The notes: a model not told the origin generated them from the sequence alone. 7,495 nucleotides of DNA from Bacteroidales bacterium (GCA_029934875.1 JAOZLK010000207.1:1-7495), one strand, 5' to 3'; counted from the stretch's first letter, positions 1 to 5,992 are shown. Translations and numbers: made by a program.

Positions 1-955
1 TACATGGATCCTTCTGAAGGGTATTATAGATGATTGCAAAATCATTGATATTTGCAATCTCCTTGTGCAGGAGTACGGTCTTGGCACCTGAATCGATGAT
101 CTCATCGATATGCTCAGTTTCAAGGACGATTTCCCTGTCAATGATTACCTCGTTCCGCTCGATGGATACAACCTCACCGGTATCTTCATCCACAAAGTCC
201 TCGATCCAGCTTTTCAGCACACGGGCAGCAAGTTTACGGCCCACCAACTTTTTCAAGCCGGTTTTTGATACCTTAACCTCATCGGCCAGGCCGAAGATCT
301 CAAGCACATCCTTATCACTTTCGTAACCAATGGCCCTGAGAAGAGTGGTAACAGGTAATTTTTTCTTACGATCGATATAGGCATACATCACATTGTTGAT
401 GTCTGTCGTAAATTCGATCCATGATCCCTTGAATGGGATAATCCTTGCCGAGTAGAGCTTGGTTCCATTTGCGTGCACGCTCTGACCAAAGAATACTCCG
501 GGAGAACGGTGCAACTGGCTTACTACAACCCTCTCAGCACCATTAATAATAAATACGCCCCGCTCAGTCATATAAGGGACAGTTCCCAGGTAAACATCCT
601 GGATAACTGTATCGAAATCCTCATGCTCGGGATCGGTACAATATAATTTCAGTTTTGCTTTCAACGGTACGCTGAAAGTGAGGCCCCTCTCGACACACTC
701 ATCTATGGAGTACCTTGGCGGATCAATGGTATAATCCAGGAACTCCAGAACAAAATTATTCCGGGTATCGGTTATGGGGAAATTATCATGGAAAACCTGG
801 TACAGTCCTTCATCACTACGATTCTCAGGAGTGGTTTCCATTTGAAAGAAATCATGAAATGATTTCAGTTGAACTTCCAGGAAATCAGGATATTCCAGCT
901 GATTCTTTATGGAAGCAAAACTTATACGGTCTTGATTTTTAACTGGCATTGACAT
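1..955 (-). CDS. rpoB: RNA polymerase beta subunit, N-terminal part (cut by window edge)
   Basis: This is the beta subunit of DNA-directed RNA polymerase, part of the catalytic core together with alpha, beta' and omega. I translated the minus strand by hand from the ATG at 955 and obtained 318 uninterrupted codons before the window ends. The reading contains the hallmark beta stretch [20 protein letters not shown] (residues 137-156), followed by a lobe with FKGSWIEF (175-182), as in other bacterial beta subunits. The N terminus ([16 protein letters not shown], 22-37) is a typical beta start. A second in-frame ATG at 949 would remove only two residues. The gene is the last of the rplKAJL-rpoB cluster and is separated from rplL by 104 nt holding a terminator-like hairpin. 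The rifampicin cluster and active site lie outside the window, so nothing can be said about resistance. I am very sure of the identity and fairly sure of the start. Confidence 0.98.
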   Translation of the reverse strand, partial: MSMPVKNQDRISFASIKNQLEYPDFLEVQLKSFHDFFQMETTPENRSDEGLYQVFHDNFPITDTRNNFVLEFLDYTIDPPRYSIDECVERGLTFSVPLKAKLKLYCTDPEHEDFDTVIQDVYLGTVPYMTERGVFIINGAERVVVSQLHRSPGVFFGQSVHANGTKLYSARIIPFKGSWIEFTTDINNVMYAYIDRKKKLPVTTLLRAIGYESDKDVLEIFGLADEVKVSKTGLKKLVGRKLAARVLKSWIEDFVDEDTGEVVSIERNEVIIDREIVLETEHIDEIIDSGAKTVLLHKEIANINDFAIIYNTLQKDPC

Positions 956-961
956 CGCTTT

Positions 962-977
962 TTAATCCGTGGATTAA
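962..977 (-). promoter_or_regulatory. Palindrome just upstream of the rpoB start codon
   Basis: A perfect inverted repeat, TTAATCC-AC-GGATTAA as read on the minus strand, ends 6 nt before the rpoB ATG. As RNA it could form a 6-bp stem with a CACG loop over the initiation region. As DNA it resembles a small operator. What it does is not known. Its position between the upstream hairpin and the start codon suggests, but does not show, a role in rpoB translation or expression. Confidence 0.4.
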
Positions 978-996
978 TGTGTAAACATATAAGTGC

Positions 997-1033
997 AAAA
1001 AGGCTTAGACCCCCCTTGATGGGGATCTAAACC
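997..1033 (-). terminator. Intrinsic-terminator-like hairpin (candidate attenuator) between rplL and rpoB
   Basis: The minus-strand RNA can fold into a continuous 13-bp stem. The left arm is 1033-1021 (GGTTTAGATCCCC), the hexaloop is AUCAAG, and the right arm is 1014-1002 (GGGGGTCTAAGCC). A run of five U (1001-997) follows directly. Two pairs are U-G wobbles, which become A-C mismatches on the plus strand, so the structure is built for the direction of the operon. It starts 26 nt after the rplL stop and ends 41 nt before the rpoB ATG. A partial terminator at this place would lower RNA polymerase subunit output relative to ribosomal proteins, as the rplL-rpoB attenuator does in E. coli. The function is inferred from the fold and the position. 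Confidence 0.75.
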
Positions 1034-1059
1034 TGTAAGTGGAAAATGCGATTGCCCTA

Positions 1060-1437
1060 TTATTTAAGCTCAACTTCTGCTCCGGCTTCTTCTAATTGGG
1101 TTTTGAGAGATTCAGCTTCTTCCTTGCTTACACCTTCTTTAATAGGTGCAGGTGCGGAATCAACCACAGCTTTTGCTTCTTTCAGTCCGAGTCCGGTGAG
1201 TTCCTTAACAAGCTTAACAATCTGAAGCTTGGCTCCACCCGGAGCTTTCAGGATTACATCAAAATCGCTCTTTACGGCATCTCCGCCACCGTCACCACCC
1301 TCGGCGGGACCAGCTACGGCAACTGCAGCAGCTGCAGGTTCGATACCATGCTCTTCTTTGAGTACTGTGAGCAACTCATTTACTTCTTTGACGGTCAGTT
1401 CGACCAACTGATCAGCAATTTTTTTAACGTCAGCCAT
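1060..1437 (-). CDS. rplL: Large-subunit ribosomal protein bL12 (L7/L12)
   Basis: This is the stalk protein of the 50S subunit. Dimers bind the C-terminal helix of L10 and recruit GTPase factors such as EF-Tu and EF-G. The 125-residue product has the usual three parts. An N-terminal dimerisation helix pair spans about 1-31. A flexible Ala/Gly-rich hinge spans about 34-55 and includes the glycine-rich run EGGDGGGDA. The globular C-terminal domain runs from about 57 and carries the factor-binding segment [12 protein letters not shown] (82-93). Length matches the family (about 120-128). The start MADVKK has no Shine-Dalgarno sequence; it follows an A-rich leader 21 nt after the rplJ stop. The gene is co-transcribed with rplJ. 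Because L12 is needed in several copies per ribosome, the hairpin downstream may help keep its level above that of rpoB. Confidence 0.98.
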   Translation of the reverse strand: MADVKKIADQLVELTVKEVNELLTVLKEEHGIEPAAAAVAVAGPAEGGDGGGDAVKSDFDVILKAPGGAKLQIVKLVKELTGLGLKEAKAVVDSAPAPIKEGVSKEEAESLKTQLEEAGAEVELK

Positions 1438-1458
1438 TTTTATTGAATTTTTAATGTA

Positions 1459-1980
1459 TTAGTTTTCTTTGTTTGATAATGTTTCCAAAGCGCCGGCCAG
1501 TTTTGATCCACCTGAAGCCAATGCAGACACCAGGCTCTGAGCCGGTGACTGAAGTAGCATAAGCAGGTCTCCCAGCAGCTCTTCTTTGTTCTTGATAATG
1601 GAGAGGGCTTCAAGCTGATCATCTCCGATATAGATAGATTCTTCCACGAAGGCACCCTTAAGAACAGGCTTCTCCATGGTTCTTCTAAACTCCTTGATCA
1701 GTTTGGCAGGGCTATTCCCTGTTTCACAGAACATGATGGAGGTTGAATCTTTCAGTATATCGTAAAGATCATCGAAATCGCCTTCTGACTTCTCCATTGC
1801 TTTACGGAGTAATGTATTCTTGACGACAAGCAGATTGATCTCCTTCTCAAAGCATTTCCTTCTCAAACTTGATGTATCCTCAGCATTCAGCGCTGAAATA
1901 TCGGTGAGGTAGAAATGTTTGGTGTCGTTCAATCGTTGAGCCAAATCCTCAATGATTACATCCTTTTCTTCTCTTCTCAT
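1459..1980 (-). CDS. rplJ: Large-subunit ribosomal protein uL10
   Basis: L10 is the base of the ribosomal stalk. It anchors L7/L12 dimers on the L11-binding region of 23S rRNA. The 173-residue product fits the family. An rRNA-binding N-terminal domain contains the segments HFYLTDISAL (22-31) and VKNTLLRKAM (53-62). A helical C-terminal tail from about 135 is where L12 dimers bind. The start MRREEKDVII is the only sensible Met at the domain boundary. The rplA-rplJ spacer is only 24 nt. That leaves no room for the long structured L10 leader that controls rplJL in E. coli and Bacillus, so any autoregulation by L10 must work at another site. Downstream, rplL begins 21 nt after the stop. Confidence 0.97.
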   Translation of the reverse strand: MRREEKDVIIEDLAQRLNDTKHFYLTDISALNAEDTSSLRRKCFEKEINLLVVKNTLLRKAMEKSEGDFDDLYDILKDSTSIMFCETGNSPAKLIKEFRRTMEKPVLKGAFVEESIYIGDDQLEALSIIKNKEELLGDLLMLLQSPAQSLVSALASGGSKLAGALETLSNKEN

Positions 1981-2004
1981 TATATTGAGACTCTTTAGCG
2001 ATTA

Positions 2005-2700
2005 TTATTCATCTACAACTTTAGCATCTAACTTGATTCCAGGACTCATGGTGCTGGACAGATAGATACTCTTGATATAGGTCCCCTTTGCAGCAGTTGG
2101 TTTCAGCTTAACGATCGTGTTTACAAAAACACGAGTATTTTCAGCTATCATTTCTGCAGTAAAGGATACTTTACCAATAGAGGTATGGACGATACCGTAT
2201 TTGTCTACTTTGAAATCGATTTTACCCATCTTTACTTCTTTGACGGCTTTTCCGATATCCATAGTTACTGTACCACTCTTAGGATTAGGCATCAGGCCCC
2301 TGGGTCCCAGTACACGACCGAGTTTCCCCATTTTAGCCATTACAGGAGGCATGGTGATGATTACATCCATATCGGTCCAACCACCAGTGATTTTCTCGAT
2401 ATAGTCATCAAGTCCTACGTAATCGGCTCCTGCCTCTTTTGCTTCATCCTCTTTCTCCGGAGTACACAAGACAAGTACTTTGACATCTTTCCCCGTTCCG
2501 TGAGGAAGGGTCACGACGCCACGTACCATCTGATTGGCTTTCCTTGGATCAACACCCAGTCGAACATCGATATCTATCGATGCATCGAATTTGGCGCTGG
2601 TTATCTCCTTCACAACTTCAGCAGCCTCACCAATGGTATATAGTTTGTCCTTATCTAACTTCTCTAAAGCTAACTTCCTGTTTTTAGTAAGTTTACTCAT
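2005..2700 (-). CDS. rplA: Large-subunit ribosomal protein uL1
   Basis: L1 forms the mobile arm of the 50S subunit near the E site, helps release deacylated tRNA, and in many bacteria represses its own operon by binding the mRNA. The 231-residue product is full length for the family. It carries the L1 signature [15 protein letters not shown] at residues 131-145, preceded by the conserved [20 protein letters not shown]. Domain I is split around a central domain II (about 68-160), as is usual. The start [15 protein letters not shown] lies 12 nt after the rplK stop. The two genes make the classical L11 operon, so the natural place for an L1-responsive site is the 143-nt leader upstream of rplK. 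Confidence 0.98.
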   Translation of the reverse strand: MSKLTKNRKLALEKLDKDKLYTIGEAAEVVKEITSAKFDASIDIDVRLGVDPRKANQMVRGVVTLPHGTGKDVKVLVLCTPEKEDEAKEAGADYVGLDDYIEKITGGWTDMDVIITMPPVMAKMGKLGRVLGPRGLMPNPKSGTVTMDIGKAVKEVKMGKIDFKVDKYGIVHTSIGKVSFTAEMIAENTRVFVNTIVKLKPTAAKGTYIKSIYLSSTMSPGIKLDAKVVDE

Positions 2701-2712
2701 CTTTAAAACGAA

Positions 2713-3156
2713 TTAATTGTTAGACGGGAATTCCCCTTTTACAGTTATTCCCATACTCCTTGCGGTACCAGCAACCATTTTCATAGCAGACTCCACGGTA
2801 AACGCGTTCAGGTCGGGCATCTTTGCTTCAGCAATCTGGCGAACCTGTTCCCAGGTTACACTTGCTACCTTCTCTCTGTTTGGTTCGGCCGAACCTTTTT
2901 TAAGTTTAGCCGACTCCAGCAGTTGAACTGCCACAGGGGGTGTCTTTACAATGAAGTCAAATGACTTATCGCTATAGACGGTAATGATTACTGGCAATAG
3001 TTTACCTGCCTGTTCCTGGGTTCTGCCATTAAACTGCTTGCAGAACTCCATGATGTTGACACCCTTGGAACCCAATGCAGGGCCCACGGGAGGGGATGGA
3101 TTAGCAGCACCTCCCCTGATTTGCAACTTAATTAAGGCTTCTACTTCTTTTGCCAT
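2713..3156 (-). CDS. rplK: Large-subunit ribosomal protein uL11
   Basis: L11 binds the GTPase-associated region of 23S rRNA at the base of the L12 stalk and takes part in factor binding and the stringent response. The 147-residue product starts [20 protein letters not shown], which is the standard L11 N terminus. The proline-rich segment (P20, P22, P23, P26) followed by [12 protein letters not shown] (29-40) is the thiostrepton-contact part of the N-terminal domain. The rRNA-binding C-terminal domain begins near residue 73 and contains [10 protein letters not shown] (132-141). An upstream in-frame ATG at 3219 would add 21 residues, but I reject it because those residues do not resemble L11 and fall in leader structure. 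The gene is followed by rplA after 12 nt. Confidence 0.98.
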   Translation of the reverse strand: MAKEVEALIKLQIRGGAANPSPPVGPALGSKGVNIMEFCKQFNGRTQEQAGKLLPVIITVYSDKSFDFIVKTPPVAVQLLESAKLKKGSAEPNREKVASVTWEQVRQIAEAKMPDLNAFTVESAMKMVAGTARSMGITVKGEFPSNN

Positions 3157-3179
3157 TTCTAATTTATAGTTTATGTACT

Positions 3180-3238
3180 TACCGCTTACAACATCCGCTG
3201 ACAACCATACAGGAAGCATTCATGGACATATCGTTGTC
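3180..3238 (-). promoter_or_regulatory. rplK leader: hairpin plus duplicated 13-nt motif
   Basis: In the 143-nt nusG-rplK spacer, the minus-strand RNA can pair GACAAC (3238-3233) with GUUGUC (3205-3200). The stem continues past a G-G opposition with AUA/UAU and closes a 19-nt loop. The right arm lies in a tandem duplication: GTTGTCAGCGGAT (3205-3193) is followed directly by GTTGTAAGCGGTA (3192-3180), with 10 of the first 11 positions identical. The second copy could compete for pairing with GACAAC over five bases. The location is where L1 repression of the L11 operon acts in other bacteria. I did not recognise a clear L1-binding motif, so the role is open. Confidence 0.35.
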
Positions 3239-3275
3239 TGGAAATTGTAATATTTTAAATTCTCTCTAATCTTTT

Positions 3276-3303
3276 CTGAGTACTGTATACTGAGTACTGT
3301 TAA
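3276..3303. repeat. 14-bp tandem repeat overlapping the nusG stop codon
   Basis: Two adjacent 14-bp units, CTGAGTACTGTATA (3276-3289) and CTGAGTACTGTTAA (3290-3303), share their first 11 bases. Each contains the palindrome AGTACT. The second unit includes the nusG TAA stop (3302-3300). The sequence looks like a copy of a short dispersed or simple-sequence element rather than a terminator, since no stem followed by a U run is formed. Whether it occurs elsewhere in this genome cannot be seen from the window. Confidence 0.6.
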
Positions 3304-3851
3304 CCATCCTTCTCAACTTGCATAAAACTCAGCTCCAGTGGGGTCTTTCGACCAAAAATCTTCACCATCACTTTGAGTTTTTTCTTTTCATCATTAACCT
3401 CTTCGATAATCCCTGTAAAACTATTAAACGGACCATCGATCACCTTCACTGATTCTCCTACAAAGAAGGGAATAGTGATTTCCTCGTCACTGGCAGATAG
3501 TTCATCCACCTTACCCAGGATCCTGTTCACTTCAGTTACACGCAAAGGTGTGGGCAATTGGTCTCCTTCAGATCCCAGGAAACCGATGATGTTGGGAATG
3601 TTTCTGAGAATATGTGGGATTTCACCAGTGAGTGCTGCTTCAATCAACACATAACCGGGAAAATAGTTGCGCTCTTTACTAATTTTCTTTCCCTTCCTGA
3701 TCTGGTAAACCTTTTCAGTGGGAATTAAAACCTGCTCAATTGAATCCTGCAGGTTCAACCTGCTGACTTCACTTTCAATATATTCTTTGGCTTTCTTCTC
3801 TTTGCCTCCAATGGCTCTGAGAACGTACCACTTCTTTTCCGTAGCGCTCAT
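3300..3851 (-). CDS. nusG: Transcription elongation/antitermination factor NusG
   Basis: NusG binds RNA polymerase at the clamp, affects pausing and processivity, and through its KOW domain can contact Rho or ribosomal protein S10. The 183-residue product has the NGN domain at about 6-112, starting [20 protein letters not shown] and containing [11 protein letters not shown] (61-71). The C-terminal KOW domain spans about 131-178, with [18 protein letters not shown] (135-152) and the terminal strand ELSFMQVEK. Length is normal (about 180). The start is 3 nt after the secE stop, so the two genes are almost certainly translationally linked. The stop codon lies inside a 14-bp tandem repeat, and 143 nt separate it from rplK. 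This gene order is the common bacterial one. Confidence 0.98.
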   Translation of the reverse strand: MSATEKKWYVLRAIGGKEKKAKEYIESEVSRLNLQDSIEQVLIPTEKVYQIRKGKKISKERNYFPGYVLIEAALTGEIPHILRNIPNIIGFLGSEGDQLPTPLRVTEVNRILGKVDELSASDEEITIPFFVGESVKVIDGPFNSFTGIIEEVNDEKKKLKVMVKIFGRKTPLELSFMQVEKDG

Positions 3852-3854
3852 GGA

Positions 3855-4046
3855 TTATATCAATTTATAGATGCCTTCCAGGATTTTCTGAAAAGAAATA
3901 TCCATCGCAAAGACGATCATCGAAAAAATCATTGAGGCTACCATTACCACCAGCGCACTGCTCTGTAACTCTTTCCATGTAGGCCAGGTTACTTTGTGAA
4001 CCAGTTCGTTATAGGATTCCTTCAGGTAATTAAATATTCGCTTCAT
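3855..4046 (-). CDS. secE: Preprotein translocase subunit SecE
   Basis: SecE is the essential small clamp subunit of the SecYEG protein-export channel in the inner membrane. The 63-residue product is the short, single-span form found in most bacteria, unlike the three-span SecE of E. coli. An amphipathic N-terminal helix spans about 1-15. The conserved cytoplasmic hinge is VHKVTWPTWKE (16-26). One hydrophobic segment follows at about 30-50 (ALVVMVASMIFSMIVFAM). The start MKRIFNYLKES lies 15 nt downstream of the 3' end of tRNA-Trp, so the mRNA 5' end is probably made by tRNA processing if the two are co-transcribed. nusG follows after 3 nt. Its small size makes annotation by homology weak, but motif and context make the call firm. 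Confidence 0.96.
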   Translation of the reverse strand: MKRIFNYLKESYNELVHKVTWPTWKELQSSALVVMVASMIFSMIVFAMDISFQKILEGIYKLI

Positions 4047-4061
4047 TTCAGATCAAATTTG

Positions 4062-4134
4062 CACGGGAGGAGCGACTCGAACGCCCGACACCTGGTTTTG
4101 GAGACCAGTGCTCTACCAACTGAGCTACACCCGT
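4062..4134 (-). tRNA. tRNA-Trp (anticodon CCA)
   Basis: A 73-nt tRNA with D arm GCTC/GAGC, anticodon stem CTGGT/ACCAG around loop CTCCAAA (anticodon CCA), and T arm GGGCG-TTCGAGT-CGCTC. A1-U72 and discriminator G73 match the usual tryptophan identity bases. The 3' CCA is not encoded. The acceptor stem (ACGGGTG with CTCCCGT) has a U6-U67 mismatch. It sits between tuf and secE, a placement also known in other phyla such as Chlamydiae. Confidence 0.95.
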
Positions 4135-4147
4135 GTACTTAACGTAT

Positions 4148-4195
4148 TTAAATAGAGAAGCCGGGGCTCCACAAAGACCCGTGCTCTCTATTCAA
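4148..4195 (-). ncRNA. Long imperfect hairpin in the tuf to tRNA-Trp spacer
   Basis: The minus-strand RNA downstream of the tuf stop can fold into about 17 bp. An outer 11-bp stem pairs 4195-4185 with 4158-4148 and includes one G-U pair. A GC/GC step follows, and then CGGG/CCCG, interrupted by single-base bulges at 4182 and 4159. The terminal loop has 12 nt. No U run follows, so it is not a standard intrinsic terminator. It could be an RNase III-type processing site or a structured barrier that sets off tRNA-Trp-secE-nusG from tuf. The fold is read by eye. Confidence 0.5.
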
Positions 4196-4210
4196 TATTG
4201 TTGTTAAATA

Positions 4211-5398
4211 CTACTCGTCGATTTTAATAACCTGACCGGCACCAACTGTACGTCCACCTTCGCGAATCGCAAAACGCAGACCAACGTTGATAGCTACAGG
4301 GTAGATCAACTTCACTGTGATCTCCACATCATCACCAGGCATTACCATCTCAGTTCCTTCAGGAAGCATGATCTCACCGGTTACGTCCAGAGTCCTCAGG
4401 TAAAACTGGGGACGATAGTTGTTGTGGAAGGGAGTATGGCGTCCACCTTCCTCTTTCTTCAGAACGTATACCTGAGCCTTGAACTCGGTATGGGGAGTAA
4501 TCGATCCAGGCTTGGCAATAACCATACCCCTCTTGATCTCCTTCTTATCAACACCACGGAGCAAAAGACCTACATTGTCACCAGCTTCACCCCTGTCGAG
4601 GATCTTGCGGAACATCTCTACACCTGTTATTACAGTCTTCCTGCCTTCTGCACCAAGACCAATCAGGTTCATCTCATCACCTGTGTTTACAATACCTGTT
4701 TCAATTCTTCCGGTAGCAACTGTACCACGACCTGTGATTGAGAATACATCTTCAACAGGCAGTAGGAATGGTTTTTCATAATCACGGGGAGGAATGGGGA
4801 TATAAGTATCCACAGCATCCATCAGCTCCATTATTTTGTCTTCCCACTTCTCTTCTCCGTTCAAAGCACCTAAAGCAGATCCATGAATAACGGGAGCATT
4901 GTCACCGTCAAATTCATAGAAGTCAAGTAATTCACGAATTTCCATTTCAACCAGTTCGAGTAGCTCATCATCATCAACCATGTCAACCTTATTCAGGAAA
5001 ACAACGATCTTAGGAACGTTCACCTGGCGGGCCAGGAGGATGTGCTCCCTGGTTTGTGGCATAGGACCATCAGTTCCTGCAACAACGATAATCGCACCGT
5101 CCATCTGGGCAGCACCAGTTACCATATTCTTTACGTAGTCAGCGTGACCGGGACAGTCAACGTGCGCATAGTGACGAGATGCAGTTGAATATTCAACGTG
5201 GGCCGTATTAATGGTAATACCACGCTCTTTTTCTTCCGGTGCATTGTCAATAGAGTCAAAATCCCTGATTTCAGAGAGACCCTTTTTTGCAAGGACTGTT
5301 GTAATAGCAGCGGTCAAAGTGGTTTTACCGTGGTCAACATGACCGATGGTACCGACATTGACGTGCGGTTTGGACCTATCAAATTTTTCCTTAGCCAT
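4211..5398 (-). CDS. tuf: Translation elongation factor Tu (EF-Tu)
   Basis: EF-Tu is the GTPase that brings aminoacyl-tRNA to the ribosomal A site. The 395-residue product has all the GTPase motifs. These are the P loop GHVDHGKT (19-26), switch I RGITI (59-63), DCPGH with catalytic His85 (81-85), NKVD (136-139) and SAL (174-176). Domain 2 starts near 210 and contains [13 protein letters not shown] (223-235). Domain 3 starts near 305 and contains [16 protein letters not shown] (318-333), the region contacted by kirromycin-class drugs and tRNA. The ATG at 5398 has no Shine-Dalgarno sequence; the 55-nt leader after tRNA-Thr(GGU) is AT-rich. Being downstream of four tRNAs with no promoter seen between, it is probably transcribed with them, matching the tRNA-tufB operon of E. 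coli. Whether a second tuf copy exists cannot be seen here. Confidence 0.99.
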   Translation of the reverse strand: MAKEKFDRSKPHVNVGTIGHVDHGKTTLTAAITTVLAKKGLSEIRDFDSIDNAPEEKERGITINTAHVEYSTASRHYAHVDCPGHADYVKNMVTGAAQMDGAIIVVAGTDGPMPQTREHILLARQVNVPKIVVFLNKVDMVDDDELLELVEMEIRELLDFYEFDGDNAPVIHGSALGALNGEEKWEDKIMELMDAVDTYIPIPPRDYEKPFLLPVEDVFSITGRGTVATGRIETGIVNTGDEMNLIGLGAEGRKTVITGVEMFRKILDRGEAGDNVGLLLRGVDKKEIKRGMVIAKPGSITPHTEFKAQVYVLKKEEGGRHTPFHNNYRPQFYLRTLDVTGEIMLPEGTEMVMPGDDVEITVKLIYPVAINVGLRFAIREGGRTVGAGQVIKIDE

Positions 5399-5453
5399 AA
5401 CTTGTTTAATTAATTACTCGTTTGTTTGTTATAATTACTTTATAATTTATCTG

Positions 5454-5525
5454 AGCCAATGCCGGGAATTGAACCCGGGACCTCTTCCTTACCAAGGAAG
5501 CGCTCTACCCCTGAGCTACATCGGC
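5454..5525 (-). tRNA. tRNA-Thr (anticodon GGU)
   Basis: A 72-nt tRNA with acceptor stem GCCGATG/CATTGGC (one G-U pair), anticodon stem CTTCC/GGAAG around loop TTGGTAA (anticodon GGT), and T arm CCGGG-TTCAATT-CCCGG. The discriminator is U73 and the 3' CCA is not encoded. It is the last of four tRNAs before tuf and holds the same position as thrT in E. coli. Confidence 0.97.
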
Positions 5526-5539
5526 TTACTCAAGGTTTG

Positions 5540-5612
5540 AGCGGGAAACGAGGCTCGAACTCGCGACCCCAACCTTGGAAGGGTTGTGCTCTACCAACTG
5601 AGCTATTCCCGC
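5540..5612 (-). tRNA. tRNA-Gly (anticodon UCC)
   Basis: A 73-nt tRNA with perfect acceptor stem GCGGGAA/TTCCCGC, anticodon stem CAACC/GGTTG around loop CTTCCAA (anticodon TCC), and T arm GCGAG-TTCGAGC-CTCGT. Discriminator U73 is usual for glycine. CCA is not encoded. It lies 14 nt upstream of tRNA-Thr(GGU) and corresponds to glyT of the E. coli operon. Confidence 0.97.
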
Positions 5613-5633
5613 TTGTTTACTCCTTAGAGCATT

Positions 5634-5649
5634 TAGTTCAAAAGAACTA
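5634..5649 (-). other. Spacer hairpin between tRNA-Tyr and tRNA-Gly
   Basis: A perfect 6-bp inverted repeat, TAGTTC-TTTT-GAACTA as read on the minus strand, begins two bases after the discriminator of tRNA-Tyr. No U run follows, so it is unlikely to stop transcription. It may help processing of the 3' end of tRNA-Tyr or protect the polycistronic precursor. Confidence 0.4.
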
Positions 5650-5650
5650 G

Positions 5651-5733
5651 TGGGGAAAGAAGGATTCGAACCTCCGAAGTCGTACGACAGCAGATTTACA
5701 GTCTGCCCCAGTTGGCCACTTTGGTATTTCCCC
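5651..5733 (-). tRNA. tRNA-Tyr (anticodon GUA)
   Basis: An 83-nt class II tRNA with acceptor stem GGGGAAA/TTTCCCC, anticodon stem GCAGA/TCTGC around loop CTGTAAA (anticodon GTA), and a long variable arm that can form a stem (between the anticodon arm and GGAGG). The T arm is GGAGG-TTCGAAT-CCTTC. Discriminator is A73 and CCA is not encoded. It corresponds to tyrU in the E. coli tRNA-tufB operon. Confidence 0.96.
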
Positions 5734-5773
5734 TGATTATCAATAAGTAAAGTACGCCTGTCTATACGACCTG

Positions 5774-5847
5774 AGCCGATGGGGGGATTCGAACCCGCGA
5801 CCTGCTGATTACAAATCAGCTGCTCTGACCAACTGAGCTACATCGGC
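5774..5847 (-). tRNA. tRNA-Thr (anticodon UGU)
   Basis: A 74-nt tRNA with perfect acceptor stem GCCGATG/CATCGGC and anticodon stem GCTGA/TCAGC around loop TTTGTAA (anticodon TGT). The T arm GCGGG-TTCGAAT-CCCCC has a C50-C64 mismatch. Discriminator is U73 and CCA is not encoded. It is the first gene of the tRNA-tuf unit and shares its first 15 bases with the tRNA-Thr(GGU) gene downstream. It starts about 36 nt after the predicted transcription start and corresponds to thrU of E. coli. Confidence 0.96.
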
Positions 5848-5889
5848 ATGTCAATAACGTCAATGAAAATACCCTCCAAAATCGGTTCG

Positions 5890-5921
5890 CAAATGTATGA
5901 AGTTTTTTTTTAGTTCGCAAA
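5890..5921 (-). promoter_or_regulatory. Bacteroidota-type promoter of the tRNA-tuf operon
   Basis: Read on the minus strand, TTTG (5921-5918) is followed by a 20-bp spacer and then TACATTTG (5897-5890). This matches the Bacteroidota primary sigma-factor consensus TTTG (-33) and TAnnTTTG (-7) at the normal distance. Transcription would start near 5883, giving a leader of about 36 nt before tRNA-Thr(UGU). The spacer carries a run of nine A. The 9-mer TTTGCGAAC occurs twice, covering each box and the five bases after it. Confidence 0.8.
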
Positions 5922-5949
5922 CAATAATTAGCTCTTTTTTAGATGGCAT

Positions 5950-5977
5950 AAAAAAAGCCGCCGAAGCAGCCTTTTTT
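5950..5977 (-). terminator. Intrinsic terminator of the rpsU-xerC-hpf unit
   Basis: On the minus strand, GCTGC (5970-5966) pairs with GCGGC (5961-5957) around a TTCG tetraloop. The stem is extended by an A run pairing with a T run, with one bulged G, and a run of seven T follows (5956-5950). One U-G pair, which becomes A-C on the plus strand, marks the minus direction. It lies 15 nt after the hpf stop and just ahead of the tRNA promoter. Confidence 0.9.
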
Positions 5978-5992
5978 ACATGAGTTTGTGCT

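Noticed and set aside
982..989. Possible promoter for rpoB (TATGTTTA, close to TAnnTTTG)
   Set aside because: The last base of the -7 box is wrong and the -33 position at 20-bp spacing reads GGGG within the hairpin, so there is no support for a promoter.
1096..1446. Plus-strand open frame of 116 codons over rplL
   Set aside because: It lies opposite a certain rplL gene, is full of low-complexity Phe/Cys/Ser, and resembles no protein family.
2185..2643. Plus-strand open frame of 152 codons over rplA
   Set aside because: It is a mirror of the rplA codons; the gene on the other strand is full length with its signature motif.
3157..3219. 21-residue N-terminal extension of L11
   Set aside because: The standard L11 start [10 protein letters not shown] is at 3156, and the added residues are translated leader that overlaps a predicted hairpin.
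4178..4195. tuf to tRNA-Trp hairpin as an intrinsic terminator
   Set aside because: The stem is followed by AUACG rather than a U run, so I list it as a structured spacer instead.
5459..5650. Plus-strand open frame across the tRNA genes
   Set aside because: It is the antisense of tRNA-Gly and tRNA-Thr(GGU); its cysteine- and proline-rich peptide is a known artefact of reversed tRNA sequence.
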